DNA of 64,000 nt from NCBI RefSeq assembly GCF_016801775.1, contig NZ_CP069007.1, positions 1 to 64,000 of the forward strand, given 5' to 3'. This document shows, piece by piece, positions 50,987 to 58,930 of this stretch (positions are counted from its first letter, which is position 1; every line of letters begins with the position of its first letter). This DNA comes from Sulfitobacter mediterraneus (lineage in GTDB: Bacteria > Pseudomonadota > Alphaproteobacteria > Rhodobacterales > Rhodobacteraceae). Both the position numbers and the translations under genes were made by a program. The notes under the pieces were generated by a model. The model did no database searches. It was given only the letters and a program-made list of their open reading frames with translations, and had not been told where the DNA came from.

Positions 50987-51712
50987 ATGGGTAGGATTGC
51001 GGTTGTCACCGGTGCGGCGGGCGGCATGGGCCGTGCGATTGTTGCAAAGCTGATCGCGGATGGCATGCATGTTATCGGGCTGGATCTGGACGGTGCTGCA
51101 CTGGCCGAGATGGAAGCGGAGGAGGGATTTGAAGGGATTGCAACAGATCTGACAGACCCAGACGCCATTTCGGCAGCTTTTGAAAAAATTGCAGCGGATC
51201 ATGGGGGTGTTGATGCGCTGGTGAACAACGCTGGCACCTGTTTCATGTCGGAGTTTCCGGACATACCCGTGGCGGAATTCGAAAAGCAGATGGCGCTGAA
51301 CTTCTCGGGTGCATTTCATTGTTGCCAGGCGGCGATCAAGCTGATGGAAGGCCGTGACGGGGTGCGCAAGATCGTCAATATCAGCTCAAACGGGGCGTAT
51401 AATTTCGATGCTTTCGATCCGCCGCATTATCGTGCTTCCAAGGCGGCCTTGGATACCTTGACCAAAGATCTGGCGCGGCGGTTCGCGACGGATAAAATCG
51501 CGGTCAATTCGATTGCGCCAGCGATGACCGAAACGCCGCTGTTTAATGTGGTGAGCGAGGACGTGCTGGCAGAGGCGATTGCGCAAATGCCGCATGGACG
51601 GGCGATGCAACCTTCGGAAATTGCGGCTTGGGTCGGGTTTCTGATCTCGCCCGCGGGGGATGTGTCCAGCGGCAATGTGATTATCCTGAACCAGGGGCGC
51701 GATGTGCGTTGA
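50987..51712 (+). CDS. Short-chain dehydrogenase/reductase
   Basis: A 241-residue Rossmann oxidoreductase. The cofactor motif TGAAGGMG is at residues 8-15, with the D of LDLD after beta-2 suggesting NAD preference. NNAG is near 80, the catalytic Ser in NISS near 132, and Y148-x3-K152. Divergent from the aminotransferase at 49729 over a 91-bp gap and convergent with the hydrolase at 51777. The substrate is unknown. Confidence 0.88.
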   Translation: MGRIAVVTGAAGGMGRAIVAKLIADGMHVIGLDLDGAALAEMEAEEGFEGIATDLTDPDAISAAFEKIAADHGGVDALVNNAGTCFMSEFPDIPVAEFEKQMALNFSGAFHCCQAAIKLMEGRDGVRKIVNISSNGAYNFDAFDPPHYRASKAALDTLTKDLARRFATDKIAVNSIAPAMTETPLFNVVSEDVLAEAIAQMPHGRAMQPSEIAAWVGFLISPAGDVSSGNVIILNQGRDVR

Positions 51713-51727
51713 TTTCTGCTGCCGAAA

Positions 51728-51755
51728 TTGCAGAATTTTTTTCAAAATTCTGCAA
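51728..51755. terminator. Bidirectional terminator hairpin
   Basis: TTGCAGAATTTT and AAAATTCTGCAA form a perfect 12-bp stem with a 4-nt loop, between the convergent SDR and hydrolase genes. T-rich sequence is present on both sides of the stem. Confidence 0.72.
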
Positions 51756-51776
51756 GATTTTCTGAGAAAAATCACC

Positions 51777-52535
51777 TCAATCAAACCATTCCGGCGCTTT
51801 TTTGAGGGTTGGCCATTGTTCGGGGCTGTGGCCGTAGATGACCAGCGCGCCGCGTTCTGATGCCAGTTTCATCAGCCGGTCGCCATGGTGGATGGCCAGA
51901 TCGTCATCCCATGATCCGGCAAATTTCTCGTCAATCTCGGAGGCGCGGCTGATTGCATCGGAGGTGAGCAGAACCCAGCCTGTTTGCGGCAATTGCACCA
52001 TAAAGGCCAGTTGGCCGGGGGCATGACCGGGGCAGAGCAAGACCTCAAATCCGGGGCCAAGATTCATATCCGACCGCACCAGATGATAGTCGCGATCAGG
52101 CCAGTCCATCATCTGTTTTCCGGACCAATACAGCGGGCGGGGCAGGGCGCGTTCGGCGGCGGAAATCAGGATCGGGGCATGGGGAAAACCGGCCATATCG
52201 CCAACGTGGTCGATGTGGGTATGACTTTGGATCATCAGGGTGACATCGGATTTGGCCAGCCCCAGTTTGGCCAGTTGCGGGCCGGGCATGTTTTCGGGGG
52301 TCACGGACAGAACGCGGCCAAAGCTGCCCAGTTCGTCCTCGGCGGTGGCGGCCTCTGCATCGTGGGCGTATTTTTCGGGAAAGCCGGTGTCGATCAACAC
52401 CACTTCGCCAGCGTCGGTTTCCACCACAAAGCCGCAGATTCCGATGGTGCGCGGGCCGGAATGGACCTCGAACAACCCGTAATCGAGCACAGCGAGGCGT
52501 TTCGGTTTGCCCTTCAGCGTGACTTGGCTTTTCAT
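51777..52535 (-). CDS. Metallo-beta-lactamase-fold hydrolase
   Basis: I start at the ATG at 52535, with a GGGG-rich RBS upstream; a longer frame has no support. The 252-residue protein has the metal-binding motif H105-x-H107-x-D109-H110 in SHTHIDHVGD, a second His in LCPGHAPGQ and the Asp in LTSDAI. It looks like the lactonase/N-acyl homoserine lactonase-like branch. Its start is only 39 bp from the divergent aminotransferase start. Confidence 0.86.
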   Translation of the reverse strand: MKSQVTLKGKPKRLAVLDYGLFEVHSGPRTIGICGFVVETDAGEVVLIDTGFPEKYAHDAEAATAEDELGSFGRVLSVTPENMPGPQLAKLGLAKSDVTLMIQSHTHIDHVGDMAGFPHAPILISAAERALPRPLYWSGKQMMDWPDRDYHLVRSDMNLGPGFEVLLCPGHAPGQLAFMVQLPQTGWVLLTSDAISRASEIDEKFAGSWDDDLAIHHGDRLMKLASERGALVIYGHSPEQWPTLKKAPEWFD

Positions 52536-52574
52536 GTGGCGATCCCCCTTGGGGCCATAAGCAAAGGCGGCGCA

Positions 52575-53696
52575 ATGAAAGTCAAGATTCACACCCTGTT
52601 TCAATACCTGTTGGAAACAACAGATGCGGAGCCGGAGGCGATTGTCGGGTTCTCCTTGGCGGAATCGCCCAAGCTGGGGGAGTTCATTGCGGATCTTGAT
52701 CCGGACTTGCCGTTGGATTGGAACAACCGGGATTTTCGCGGGTTGCCCGAATTGCGGGACCATGTTCTGGCGCAGGCAGGGTTGAGCGGGCTTTGTTCGG
52801 CCGCGGATGTGTTGATCACAGCGGGTGCGGCGGAGGCGAATTATCTCGCGGTGATGCAGCTTTTGCAGCCGGGGGACGAGATCGTGATCGAAACGCCGGG
52901 TTGGCCGCAGGCGGAGGTGCTGGCCAAGGCGATCGGGGCCGAGGTGGTCAAGGTACATCGGCAGGAGGCAGATGGCTGGCATTTGCCGCTGGACCGGGTT
53001 GCGGAGGCGGTGACGGACAAAACCAAGATGATTTTCATCACCAATCCAAACAATCCCACGGGCGATTTACTGAACGCGGATGAACTGGCGGAATTGGCGC
53101 GGATCGCGGGGCGCGTTGGTGCGTGGCTGTTGGTGGATGAGGTCTATGCGGGGCTGGAATGGGAGGGCAGTCGCGCGCCGTCGATTGCGGGAATGTATGA
53201 ACGCGGGATTACTACGGGATCGGTGAGCAAGGCCTTGGGGTTGCAGGGGCTGCGGACGGGCTGGTTGATCTGCCGCGATCCTGAGTTGGTGATGGATGCG
53301 GTGATCCTGCGGGAGAATTCCAGCGAGATCATGAACATCATGGGCGAGGTGATTGCCGAAGTCGCGCTGCGCCCGGATCGCTATGGCGCTGCGATGGACA
53401 AGGCGCGGCGCGAAAGTGCGGCCAATCTGGCCAAGATGGACGCGTGGGTTTCGGCGCAATCCGGGCTGTCCTGGATCAAACCGCGTGCGGGATTGATCGG
53501 GCTGGGGCGGCTGCCCGAAGGGGTTGACAGTGATGCCTTTGCCAAGCGGCTGTTGGCGGAGCCATATCGCACATTCCTGCTGCCGGGCAGTGCATATGAG
53601 CAACCCAATCATATCCGGCTGGGGGTTGGTGGCGGCGCGGCCGTGAACCTTATGGAGGGGCTCGATCGGTTGGGGCGTGCTTTGGCTGAATATTGA
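52575..53696 (+). CDS. Class I/II aminotransferase
   Basis: A 373-residue fold type I PLP enzyme starting MKVKIHTLFQYLLETTDAEPE. Motifs: MIFITNPNNPTGDLLNADEL, LLVDEVYAGLEWEG and the PLP Lys in TTGSVSKALGLQGLRTGW. Start at the ATG at 52575, without a clear Shine-Dalgarno; the divergent hydrolase starts 39 bp away. It is followed by a FitAB toxin-antitoxin locus whose -35 box begins inside the end of this gene. Confidence 0.85.
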   Translation: MKVKIHTLFQYLLETTDAEPEAIVGFSLAESPKLGEFIADLDPDLPLDWNNRDFRGLPELRDHVLAQAGLSGLCSAADVLITAGAAEANYLAVMQLLQPGDEIVIETPGWPQAEVLAKAIGAEVVKVHRQEADGWHLPLDRVAEAVTDKTKMIFITNPNNPTGDLLNADELAELARIAGRVGAWLLVDEVYAGLEWEGSRAPSIAGMYERGITTGSVSKALGLQGLRTGWLICRDPELVMDAVILRENSSEIMNIMGEVIAEVALRPDRYGAAMDKARRESAANLAKMDAWVSAQSGLSWIKPRAGLIGLGRLPEGVDSDAFAKRLLAEPYRTFLLPGSAYEQPNHIRLGVGGGAAVNLMEGLDRLGRALAEY

Positions 53697-53720
53697 CAGC
53701 ATTGCTAGCAGTGCTTACAT
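53693..53720 (+). promoter_or_regulatory. fitAB promoter with palindromic operator
   Basis: TTGACA (53693) and TACAT (near 53716) make a sigma-70-type promoter. Between them lies GCATTGCTAGCAGTGC (53699-53714), a palindrome with one mismatch centred on GCTAGC. That is where an antitoxin of this class would bind to repress its own operon. RBS AAGGAGA lies before the fitA start. Confidence 0.6.
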
Positions 53721-53750
53721 GGTGAAGGAACGAAAAGAAGGAGACTTGGC

Positions 53751-54008
53751 ATGCCGACCCTGACCATTCGCAATATCGCGCCGGAGGTGCATCAGGCCCT
53801 ACGGGAGCAGGCGGCGGCGCATGGCCGGTCGATGGAGGCCGAGGTGCGGGCGTTGCTCAGCAATCACACGGGCGCGGCGCAGCCCAAAGAGGATGGCGCG
53901 GCGTTTTATGATCGGTTGCGGGCGCGGTTTGCCGGAGTAGAGAGCGATCTGGATTTGCCAGAGCGGCGCCAGCCCCGAGATACGCCTGACTTCGGCCCTG
54001 CGGGATGA
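53751..54008 (+). CDS. fitA: FitA-type antitoxin
   Basis: An 85-residue DNA-binding protein with an N-terminal ribbon-helix-helix (MPTLTIRNIAPEVHQALREQAAAHGRSMEAEVRALL), the form shared by FitA and other VapB-class antitoxins. The C-terminal half neutralises the PIN toxin. Its stop overlaps the toxin start (ATGA). Toxin-antitoxin pairs stabilise plasmids, which fits the replicon. Confidence 0.87.
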   Translation: MPTLTIRNIAPEVHQALREQAAAHGRSMEAEVRALLSNHTGAAQPKEDGAAFYDRLRARFAGVESDLDLPERRQPRDTPDFGPAG

Positions 54009-54424
54009 TCCTGCTCGATACCAACATCATCTCGGAAATCATGCGCCCCGAACCGGCCCCGGCCGTGCGGGACTGGTTTGCGCGGCAAACTCCGGCGGAT
54101 TTGTATTTGAGCACGGTCACGCTGGGCGAGATCGGGTATGGTCTGCACCGATTGCCAGAAGGGCGCAGGCGGGATGGATTGATGCGGCAGGCGGACCGGC
54201 TGTTTGCCGAAGATTTTGCCGGAAGGGTGCTGAGCTTTGATGAAAGTGCTGCGGTGATCTATGGCCCGTTAGCTGCCGGGGCACGGCAGGCGGGGTGGAA
54301 CATGGCGGTGGAGGATCTGATGATTGCGGCCATTGCACTGGCGCATGGCGCAGCGGTCGCCACCCGCAATCTAAGGGATTTTCGGCACAGCGGTCTGTCT
54401 GTTCAGAACCCCTTTGAAGGTTAG
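54005..54424 (+). CDS. fitB: FitB/VapC-type PIN-domain toxin
   Basis: A 139-residue PIN ribonuclease. Acidic metal-binding residues are D5 (MILLDTNIISEIMRP), E42 (VTLGEIGYG), D104 (AVEDLMIAA) and probably D125 (TRNLRDF). The LDTNIISE and TRNLRDF motifs are closest to FitB. It cleaves RNA when freed from the antitoxin. Coupled to fitA. Confidence 0.88.
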   Translation: MILLDTNIISEIMRPEPAPAVRDWFARQTPADLYLSTVTLGEIGYGLHRLPEGRRRDGLMRQADRLFAEDFAGRVLSFDESAAVIYGPLAAGARQAGWNMAVEDLMIAAIALAHGAAVATRNLRDFRHSGLSVQNPFEG

Positions 54425-54434
54425 GGTTAAGGCC

Positions 54435-55244
54435 CTAGTCCACAAACGCCTTTTCGACGACAAAAGTATCGGGGCGGTTATTGGCCCCTTCGACCAATCC
54501 AAACCCTTCCAGCGCCGCCTTGGTGTCGCGCAACATGTCCATTGATCCGCAGATCATGCCGCGGTCTGTGGCGGGTGCGATGGGCGGCAGGCCCAGATCG
54601 TCAAACACCTTGCCAGACGCCATAAGATCGGTGATGCGGCCCATAAAGGGATAATCCTCGCGGGTGGTGGTGCAATAGTGGCGCAGCCCTTGGGCAAATT
54701 CACCGACCAGCGGGTCGTCCTTGACCGCCGCGACCAGTTCCTTGCCATAGGTCAGCTCGGCCACCTCGCGGCAGGTGTGGGTCAGGATCACCTCGTCGAA
54801 TTTCTCGTAAGTTTCAGGGTCGCGGATCAGGCTGGCGAAGGGCGCAATGCCGGTGCCGGTGGCAAACATCCAGAGCCGTTTGCCCGGAAGCAAGGCATCA
54901 TTGACCAGGGTGCCTGTGGGCTTGCGCCGCATCAAAACTGAATCGCCCACCTTGATCTTTTGCAGATGTTCGGTGAGCGGTCCGCCCGGCACTTTGATCG
55001 AGTAGAACTCGATCTCTTCATCCCAACTGGGCGAGGCGATGGAATAGGCGCGGAACACCGGGCGTTCGGCGTTGGGCAGGCCGATCATCACAAATTCGCC
55101 GGAGCGAAAGCGAAAGCTGTCCGGGCGGGTGATGCGGAATTTGAACAGGCGGTCGGTGTAATGCTGAACGGATGTGACGGTCTGGGCAAAGACCCCTGCG
55201 GGGATCGGAAACGCGCCTTGGGCGGCGGTTGCATCTAGGGACAT
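54435..55244 (-). CDS. fpr: Ferredoxin-NADP reductase
   Basis: I start at the ATG at 55244 (CGGAG about 8 nt upstream); a longer frame has no RBS. The 269-residue flavoprotein has the FAD motif FRAYSIAS, the C-terminal NADP motifs GTGIAPFASLI and MICGSMDML, and ends in EKAFVD. It moves electrons between NADPH and ferredoxin (EC 1.18.1.2). It is divergent from enamidase with a shared operator, so it probably supplies reduced ferredoxin to the 6-hydroxynicotinate reductase encoded at 59783. Confidence 0.9.
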   Translation of the reverse strand: MSLDATAAQGAFPIPAGVFAQTVTSVQHYTDRLFKFRITRPDSFRFRSGEFVMIGLPNAERPVFRAYSIASPSWDEEIEFYSIKVPGGPLTEHLQKIKVGDSVLMRRKPTGTLVNDALLPGKRLWMFATGTGIAPFASLIRDPETYEKFDEVILTHTCREVAELTYGKELVAAVKDDPLVGEFAQGLRHYCTTTREDYPFMGRITDLMASGKVFDDLGLPPIAPATDRGMICGSMDMLRDTKAALEGFGLVEGANNRPDTFVVEKAFVD

Positions 55245-55261
55245 TCTCACGCTCCGATAAT

Positions 55262-55277
55262 CATTTGTATACAAATG
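55262..55277. promoter_or_regulatory. Palindromic operator before fpr
   Basis: CATTTGTATACAAATG is a perfect 16-bp palindrome, 18 bp before the fpr start. Its core TTTGTATACAAA matches TTNGTATACNAA, found again at 55365 on the enamidase side. It overlaps a TATACA that could be the fpr -10 box. Confidence 0.68.
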
Positions 55278-55343
55278 AAATAGCGAAGCAAAAAGCGGCT
55301 GTCAACACGGGTCTGATTTCGGCAGGGCAGGGGATAATCGCCC

Positions 55344-55376
55344 TTGACGGCGAGCCGCGAAATATTCGTATACTAA
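55344..55376 (+). promoter_or_regulatory. Enamidase promoter with GTATAC operator
   Basis: TTGACG (55344) and TATACT (55369) could be -35 and -10 boxes with a 19-bp spacer. TTCGTATACTAA (55365-55376) matches the same TTNGTATACNAA pattern as the fpr operator and would cover the -10. Both divergent genes thus seem to share one repressor. Confidence 0.55.
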
Positions 55377-55405
55377 CAATAAGAACGCATGTTGGAGGAC
55401 GGTTC

Positions 55406-56572
55406 ATGGACAAGTTGGTGATCAGGAATATCGGGCAGATCCTGTCGGGAAAACTCGAAGAGCCGATCTTTGACGGGGATTGTCTGATTGCGGTTGATGG
55501 CAAGATTTCCGCATGGGGCAAGGAAAAGGATCTTGATTGCGAGGGCGCCACGACGACGGTGGATGCCCATGGCGTGACGCTGGCCCCCGGTTTGATCGAC
55601 AGCCACATTCACCCCGTGGTCGGGGATTACACCCCGCGCCAGCAACAGCTGCACTGGATCGACAGCACGCTGCACGGCGGTGTGACCACGCTTATTTCAG
55701 CGGGTGAGGTGCATATGCCGGGACGGCCCAAAGATGTGGTTGGCCTCAAGGCGATGGCGATTGCCTCACAGCGCTGGTACGAGAATTTCCGCCCCTCCGG
55801 GGTCAAGGTGCATGCCGGTGCGCCGGTGATCGAACACGGCATGGTCGAGGAAGATTTCAAGGATCTGGCCGATGCGGGGGTCAAACTGTTGGGCGAGGTG
55901 GGTCTTGGCACGGTCAAGGATGGCAAGACCGCGCAGCAGATGGTCTCTTGGGCGCGTAAATACGGCATTCAAAGCACGATCCACACGGGCGGGCCGTCGA
56001 TCCCCGGATCAGGGTTGATTGATGCCGATATGGTGCTGGAAACCGGAACGGATGTTGTGGGCCATATCAACGGGGGGCATTCGGCCTTGCCGGATGATCA
56101 GATCATCTGCCTGTGCGAAAGCTGCAAGGCGGCGCTTGAGATTGTGCACAACGGCAATGAACGCGCGGCGCTGCTGACGCTGAACACGGCGCGGGAATTG
56201 GGCAAGCTGGACCAGGTGATCCTTGGCACGGACGGTCCTGCGGGATCGGGGGTGCAGCCGCTGGGCATTTTGCGGATGATTGCGATGTTGTCCTCCTTGG
56301 GGAATGTGCCGGCGGAGCTGGCCTTCTGCTTTGGCAATGGCAACACATCACGGCAACGCAAACTGGATACCGGATTGATAGAGGTCGGCATGTGCGCCGA
56401 TTTTGTACTGCTGGATCAGGCCCAACATGCGCCGGGCAAGAATATGCTGGAATCGGTGCAACTGGGTAATCTGCCGGGGGTTGGCATGACCATCATCGAC
56501 GGTGTGGTGCGCAGCGAACGCAGCCGCAACACGCCACCGGCGGATAGATTGCCGGAGGTCGTTTCGGCCTAA
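55406..56572 (+). CDS. ena: Enamidase-like amidohydrolase
   Basis: I start at the ATG at 55406, with GGAGG 7 nt upstream. The 388-residue protein matches enamidase of Eubacterium barkeri (about 385 residues) along its length. Shared features are the metal motif H67-x-H69 in APGLIDSHIHP, DYTPRQQQLHWIDSTLHGGVTTLISAG and MPGRPKDVVGLKAMA. Further on come GEVGLGTVKDG, STIHTGGPSIPGS, VGHINGG and LGTDGPAGSGVQPLGILR. Enamidase (EC 3.5.2.18) opens 1,4,5,6-tetrahydro-6-oxonicotinate to 2-formylglutarate and ammonia. Its stop overlaps the stop of the convergent marR. Confidence 0.87.
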   Translation: MDKLVIRNIGQILSGKLEEPIFDGDCLIAVDGKISAWGKEKDLDCEGATTTVDAHGVTLAPGLIDSHIHPVVGDYTPRQQQLHWIDSTLHGGVTTLISAGEVHMPGRPKDVVGLKAMAIASQRWYENFRPSGVKVHAGAPVIEHGMVEEDFKDLADAGVKLLGEVGLGTVKDGKTAQQMVSWARKYGIQSTIHTGGPSIPGSGLIDADMVLETGTDVVGHINGGHSALPDDQIICLCESCKAALEIVHNGNERAALLTLNTARELGKLDQVILGTDGPAGSGVQPLGILRMIAMLSSLGNVPAELAFCFGNGNTSRQRKLDTGLIEVGMCADFVLLDQAQHAPGKNMLESVQLGNLPGVGMTIIDGVVRSERSRNTPPADRLPEVVSA

Positions 56573-57009
56573 GAGATCTTGCGCAACAGGTTGGCCAGCG
56601 TGCGCCGTTCCTGCGCGGTGAGCGGGGCAAGGGTGTCTTCGGTGATGATCAGGCCGGTCTGTTTGAGATCGTCAATCAGATCCGCGCCCTTCTCCGTCAG
56701 CGAGATGATGGAGCGGCGTTTGTCGACCTGATCGGGGCGCGATTGCATCAGCCCCTTGGCCTTGAGCCGGTCCACCACACCTTTGATCGTTGCCACATCC
56801 ATCGCGGCGAGACGCCCCAGATGGTTTTGCGACACATCCCCCTGTTCGGCCACACGCAGCAAGGTGGTGAACTGGGTCGGCGTGAGGTTTTGCACCGCGT
56901 GTTTTTGAAAGATCGCCGCGTGCCGCTGGCTGGCCAGTCGAAGCAGATAGCCCACCTGATCTTCGAGGATATAGGCGGTCTCGCTGGGGGCAGGGGCGGT
57001 TCGGGTCAT
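56569..57009 (-). CDS. MarR-family transcriptional regulator
   Basis: A 146-residue winged-helix repressor. The helix-turn-helix is VSQNHLGRLAAMDVATIKGVVDRLKAKGLM, followed by the wing KRRSIISLTEKGADLI. It belongs to a branch often placed beside aromatic or N-heterocycle catabolic genes. It is divergent from the gene at 57185; the inverted repeat TGTTGC-N10-GCAACA (57079-57100) between them may be its operator. Confidence 0.88.
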   Translation of the reverse strand: MTRTAPAPSETAYILEDQVGYLLRLASQRHAAIFQKHAVQNLTPTQFTTLLRVAEQGDVSQNHLGRLAAMDVATIKGVVDRLKAKGLMQSRPDQVDKRRSIISLTEKGADLIDDLKQTGLIITEDTLAPLTAQERRTLANLLRKIS

Positions 57010-57078
57010 GAGCGTTCATACCGCAGGCAGGAAGTGATGCACAACGGGGAATGAAGTGGATTTGACAACCCCCGCATG

Positions 57079-57100
57079 TGTTGCCATATAAACCGCAACA
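57079..57100. promoter_or_regulatory. Inverted repeat in the marR / reductase intergenic region
   Basis: TGTTGC-N10-GCAACA is a perfect 6-bp inverted repeat in the divergent gap. TTGACA (57062) and TATAAA (57087) nearby look like a promoter for the plus-strand gene. Confidence 0.5.
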
Positions 57101-57184
57101 GAGGAGTGCCCTGCCAGTGATCAAGTAAGTACCTGCAAGAACCGGCCCATTCGGCCAAGTTGGTATTTATTCACGGAGCATTCC

Positions 57185-57712
57185 ATGCATCCCATTATTT
57201 ATGACGTTGCCGTCTCTGTTGACGGTTATATTTCTGGTCCTGACGGGGACATCAGCCGCTTTGCCCAAGAGGGAGAAGTGGTGGAAGACTACGCTGCGCG
57301 GTTGCAAACCTATGGCGCGGCAATCATGGGGCGGGGCACCTATGAGTTTGGCTATCGCTTTGGTCTGGAGCCGGGGCAAAACCCTTATCCCCATATGCAG
57401 ACCTATGTGTTCTCAAAGCAGATTGATCTGCCCGATCAAAGCGACGTGACCCAGATGCAGGGGGATTTGAAAGCGCATCTGGATGATCTCAAAGCGACCG
57501 CAGGCGGGCCGGTTTATCTGTGTGGGGGCGGGGCCTTTGCCGGGGCGTTGCTGGCGCTTGGGGCGATTGATCTGCTGCGCCTGAAGCGTGCGCCGATCGT
57601 GTTGGGCGGGGGTGTGCCGCTGTTTGGCGATGGCGCAGCGGCGCCAGATCTGAAGCATCGGTCAACCAAGGTCTATGAGGGCGGATACCTGTTTCAGGAA
57701 TTTGCCCTGTGA
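57185..57712 (+). CDS. Dihydrofolate reductase-like protein (RibD C-terminal family)
   Basis: A 175-residue protein of the RibD-C/DHFR fold. IIYDVAVSVDGYISGPDGD at the start, IMGRGTYEFG near 48 and VYLCGGGAFAGALLALGAIDLL near 110 are family features. Members reduce pterin or pyrimidine-like compounds with NADPH; the substrate here is unknown. It could be an accessory reductase of the N-heterocycle cluster. A terminator follows. Confidence 0.82.
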   Translation: MHPIIYDVAVSVDGYISGPDGDISRFAQEGEVVEDYAARLQTYGAAIMGRGTYEFGYRFGLEPGQNPYPHMQTYVFSKQIDLPDQSDVTQMQGDLKAHLDDLKATAGGPVYLCGGGAFAGALLALGAIDLLRLKRAPIVLGGGVPLFGDGAAAPDLKHRSTKVYEGGYLFQEFAL

Positions 57713-57733
57713 GCCCTGCCACATGAGCAGGAT

Positions 57734-57758
57734 GGCGGGCAGGTTTAACCTGCCCGCC
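57734..57758 (+). terminator. Bidirectional terminator
   Basis: GGCGGGCAGG and CCTGCCCGCC form a perfect 10-bp GC-rich stem with a TTTAA loop, between two convergent genes. It is followed by TGATTTCATTT. Confidence 0.75.
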
Positions 57759-57767
57759 TGATTTCAT

Positions 57768-58352
57768 TTAGCGCAACCCGTCTTTGCCCTCGGCCTCGTC
57801 ATGGGTCAAACCGCCCACGCGGGGCAGGGGGCGGCCGCTGTCGGTGACGGCCACGGCGACCATGATCTCATTGGCGCGGGGGGCGTCGTTGAGGCAAACC
57901 TCGATTCCGTCAAAATGGCTGCGCACATAGGCGGCGTCCTTGTGGCCCAGAGGCACATCGAGCACCTGACCGGGGCTGCCCATCTTTTTCGAAGAGGCGA
58001 CCAGAGCTGCGCCTTTTTCCACGGCGGCCCGGAGGGGTGCGCCAAGTTTGGGATGCAGGATCGCGGCGGCATGTTCCAGCTCACCGTTTTCGCCGACCAT
58101 GGCGGATTTGCCATAGCTTTGCGCTTGCGCCGGTGTGATGCCAAGGGCCGCGACACATTTGTCGCCCAGAAGCGCGCCCAGTTCTGCGCCGATGTCCATC
58201 AGGGCACTGAGGTCTTCCTGATAGACCCCGGCAAAGGGGTTTTCGATCACCGCCACGGCGACGGCCTTGCGGGTAGGCGGCGCAATGTTGCGGCCCATTT
58301 CGCTGTGGGTTTCCTCGACGTTGACGGCAATTTTGCGGATCTTGGCGGTCAT
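57768..58352 (-). CDS. DUF1185 (amino acid synthesis) family protein, copy 1
   Basis: A 194-residue protein of the PF06684 family. Features: RKIAVNVEETHSEMG near the start, VIENPFAGVYQEDLSALMD, GKSAMVGENGELEHAAAILHPKLG and AYVRSHFDGIEVCLNDAPRANEIMV. The family has known structures but no firm function. It overlaps its paralogue by 4 bp (ATGA), and the pair may form a hetero-oligomer. Part of the minus-strand operon with hnr. Confidence 0.82.
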   Translation of the reverse strand: MTAKIRKIAVNVEETHSEMGRNIAPPTRKAVAVAVIENPFAGVYQEDLSALMDIGAELGALLGDKCVAALGITPAQAQSYGKSAMVGENGELEHAAAILHPKLGAPLRAAVEKGAALVASSKKMGSPGQVLDVPLGHKDAAYVRSHFDGIEVCLNDAPRANEIMVAVAVTDSGRPLPRVGGLTHDEAEGKDGLR

Positions 58353-58930
58353 CTCAATCCGTCCTCCCCTTTGATGTCTGCGGCGGCCAATCCGCCAGCG
58401 CGATTGTGAATGCGTGCGCCCGTGGTCATCACCAGAATGAGCATCATCTCATCGGCGCGCGGCGCGTCGTTGAGGCCCACTTCCATGCTGTCGAAATGGC
58501 TGCGCACATAGGATGCGTTGATATGGGTGATCGGCACATCAAGCCGTGCGCCAACGCCGCCCACCTTTTTGGTGGAGGGCACGATGGCGTTAGATCCATT
58601 CAGCAGCTCGCGCATCGCGTAACCGCCGGGAGCGTGCCAAAGTGCGCCATGCTCCAACTCTCCATCTGCGCCGATCAGGGCAGCCTTGCCGTAACCTTCG
58701 ATCTGGTCGGCACCGCCAAGCATCTCGACCAGCTTTTCCGCCATCGACAGGCCGAGCGGTTTGAGATCCTCCATAAAGGGTTGGATGTCCGGTTCGTACC
58801 GTCCGGCGAAGGGGTTCTTGATCACCGCCATTACAGCGGCGCGTTTGAGGGATTTGGCAGGCACTGGGCCGCCCTCGTGAAAGATCTCTTCGATCACGCG
58901 GCTGGTTTTGCGCAGAATAACGTCAGGCAT
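58349..58930 (-). CDS. DUF1185 (amino acid synthesis) family protein, copy 2
   Basis: A 193-residue paralogue of the next gene downstream: VIKNPFAGRYEPDIQPFMEDL, GYGKAALIGADGELEHGALWH, and YVRSHFDSMEVGLNDAPRADEMM line up with copy 1. Overlaps the UPF0280 gene upstream by 8 bp and copy 1 downstream by 4 bp, so all are translated from one message. Confidence 0.82.
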   Translation of the reverse strand: MPDVILRKTSRVIEEIFHEGGPVPAKSLKRAAVMAVIKNPFAGRYEPDIQPFMEDLKPLGLSMAEKLVEMLGGADQIEGYGKAALIGADGELEHGALWHAPGGYAMRELLNGSNAIVPSTKKVGGVGARLDVPITHINASYVRSHFDSMEVGLNDAPRADEMMLILVMTTGARIHNRAGGLAAADIKGEDGLR

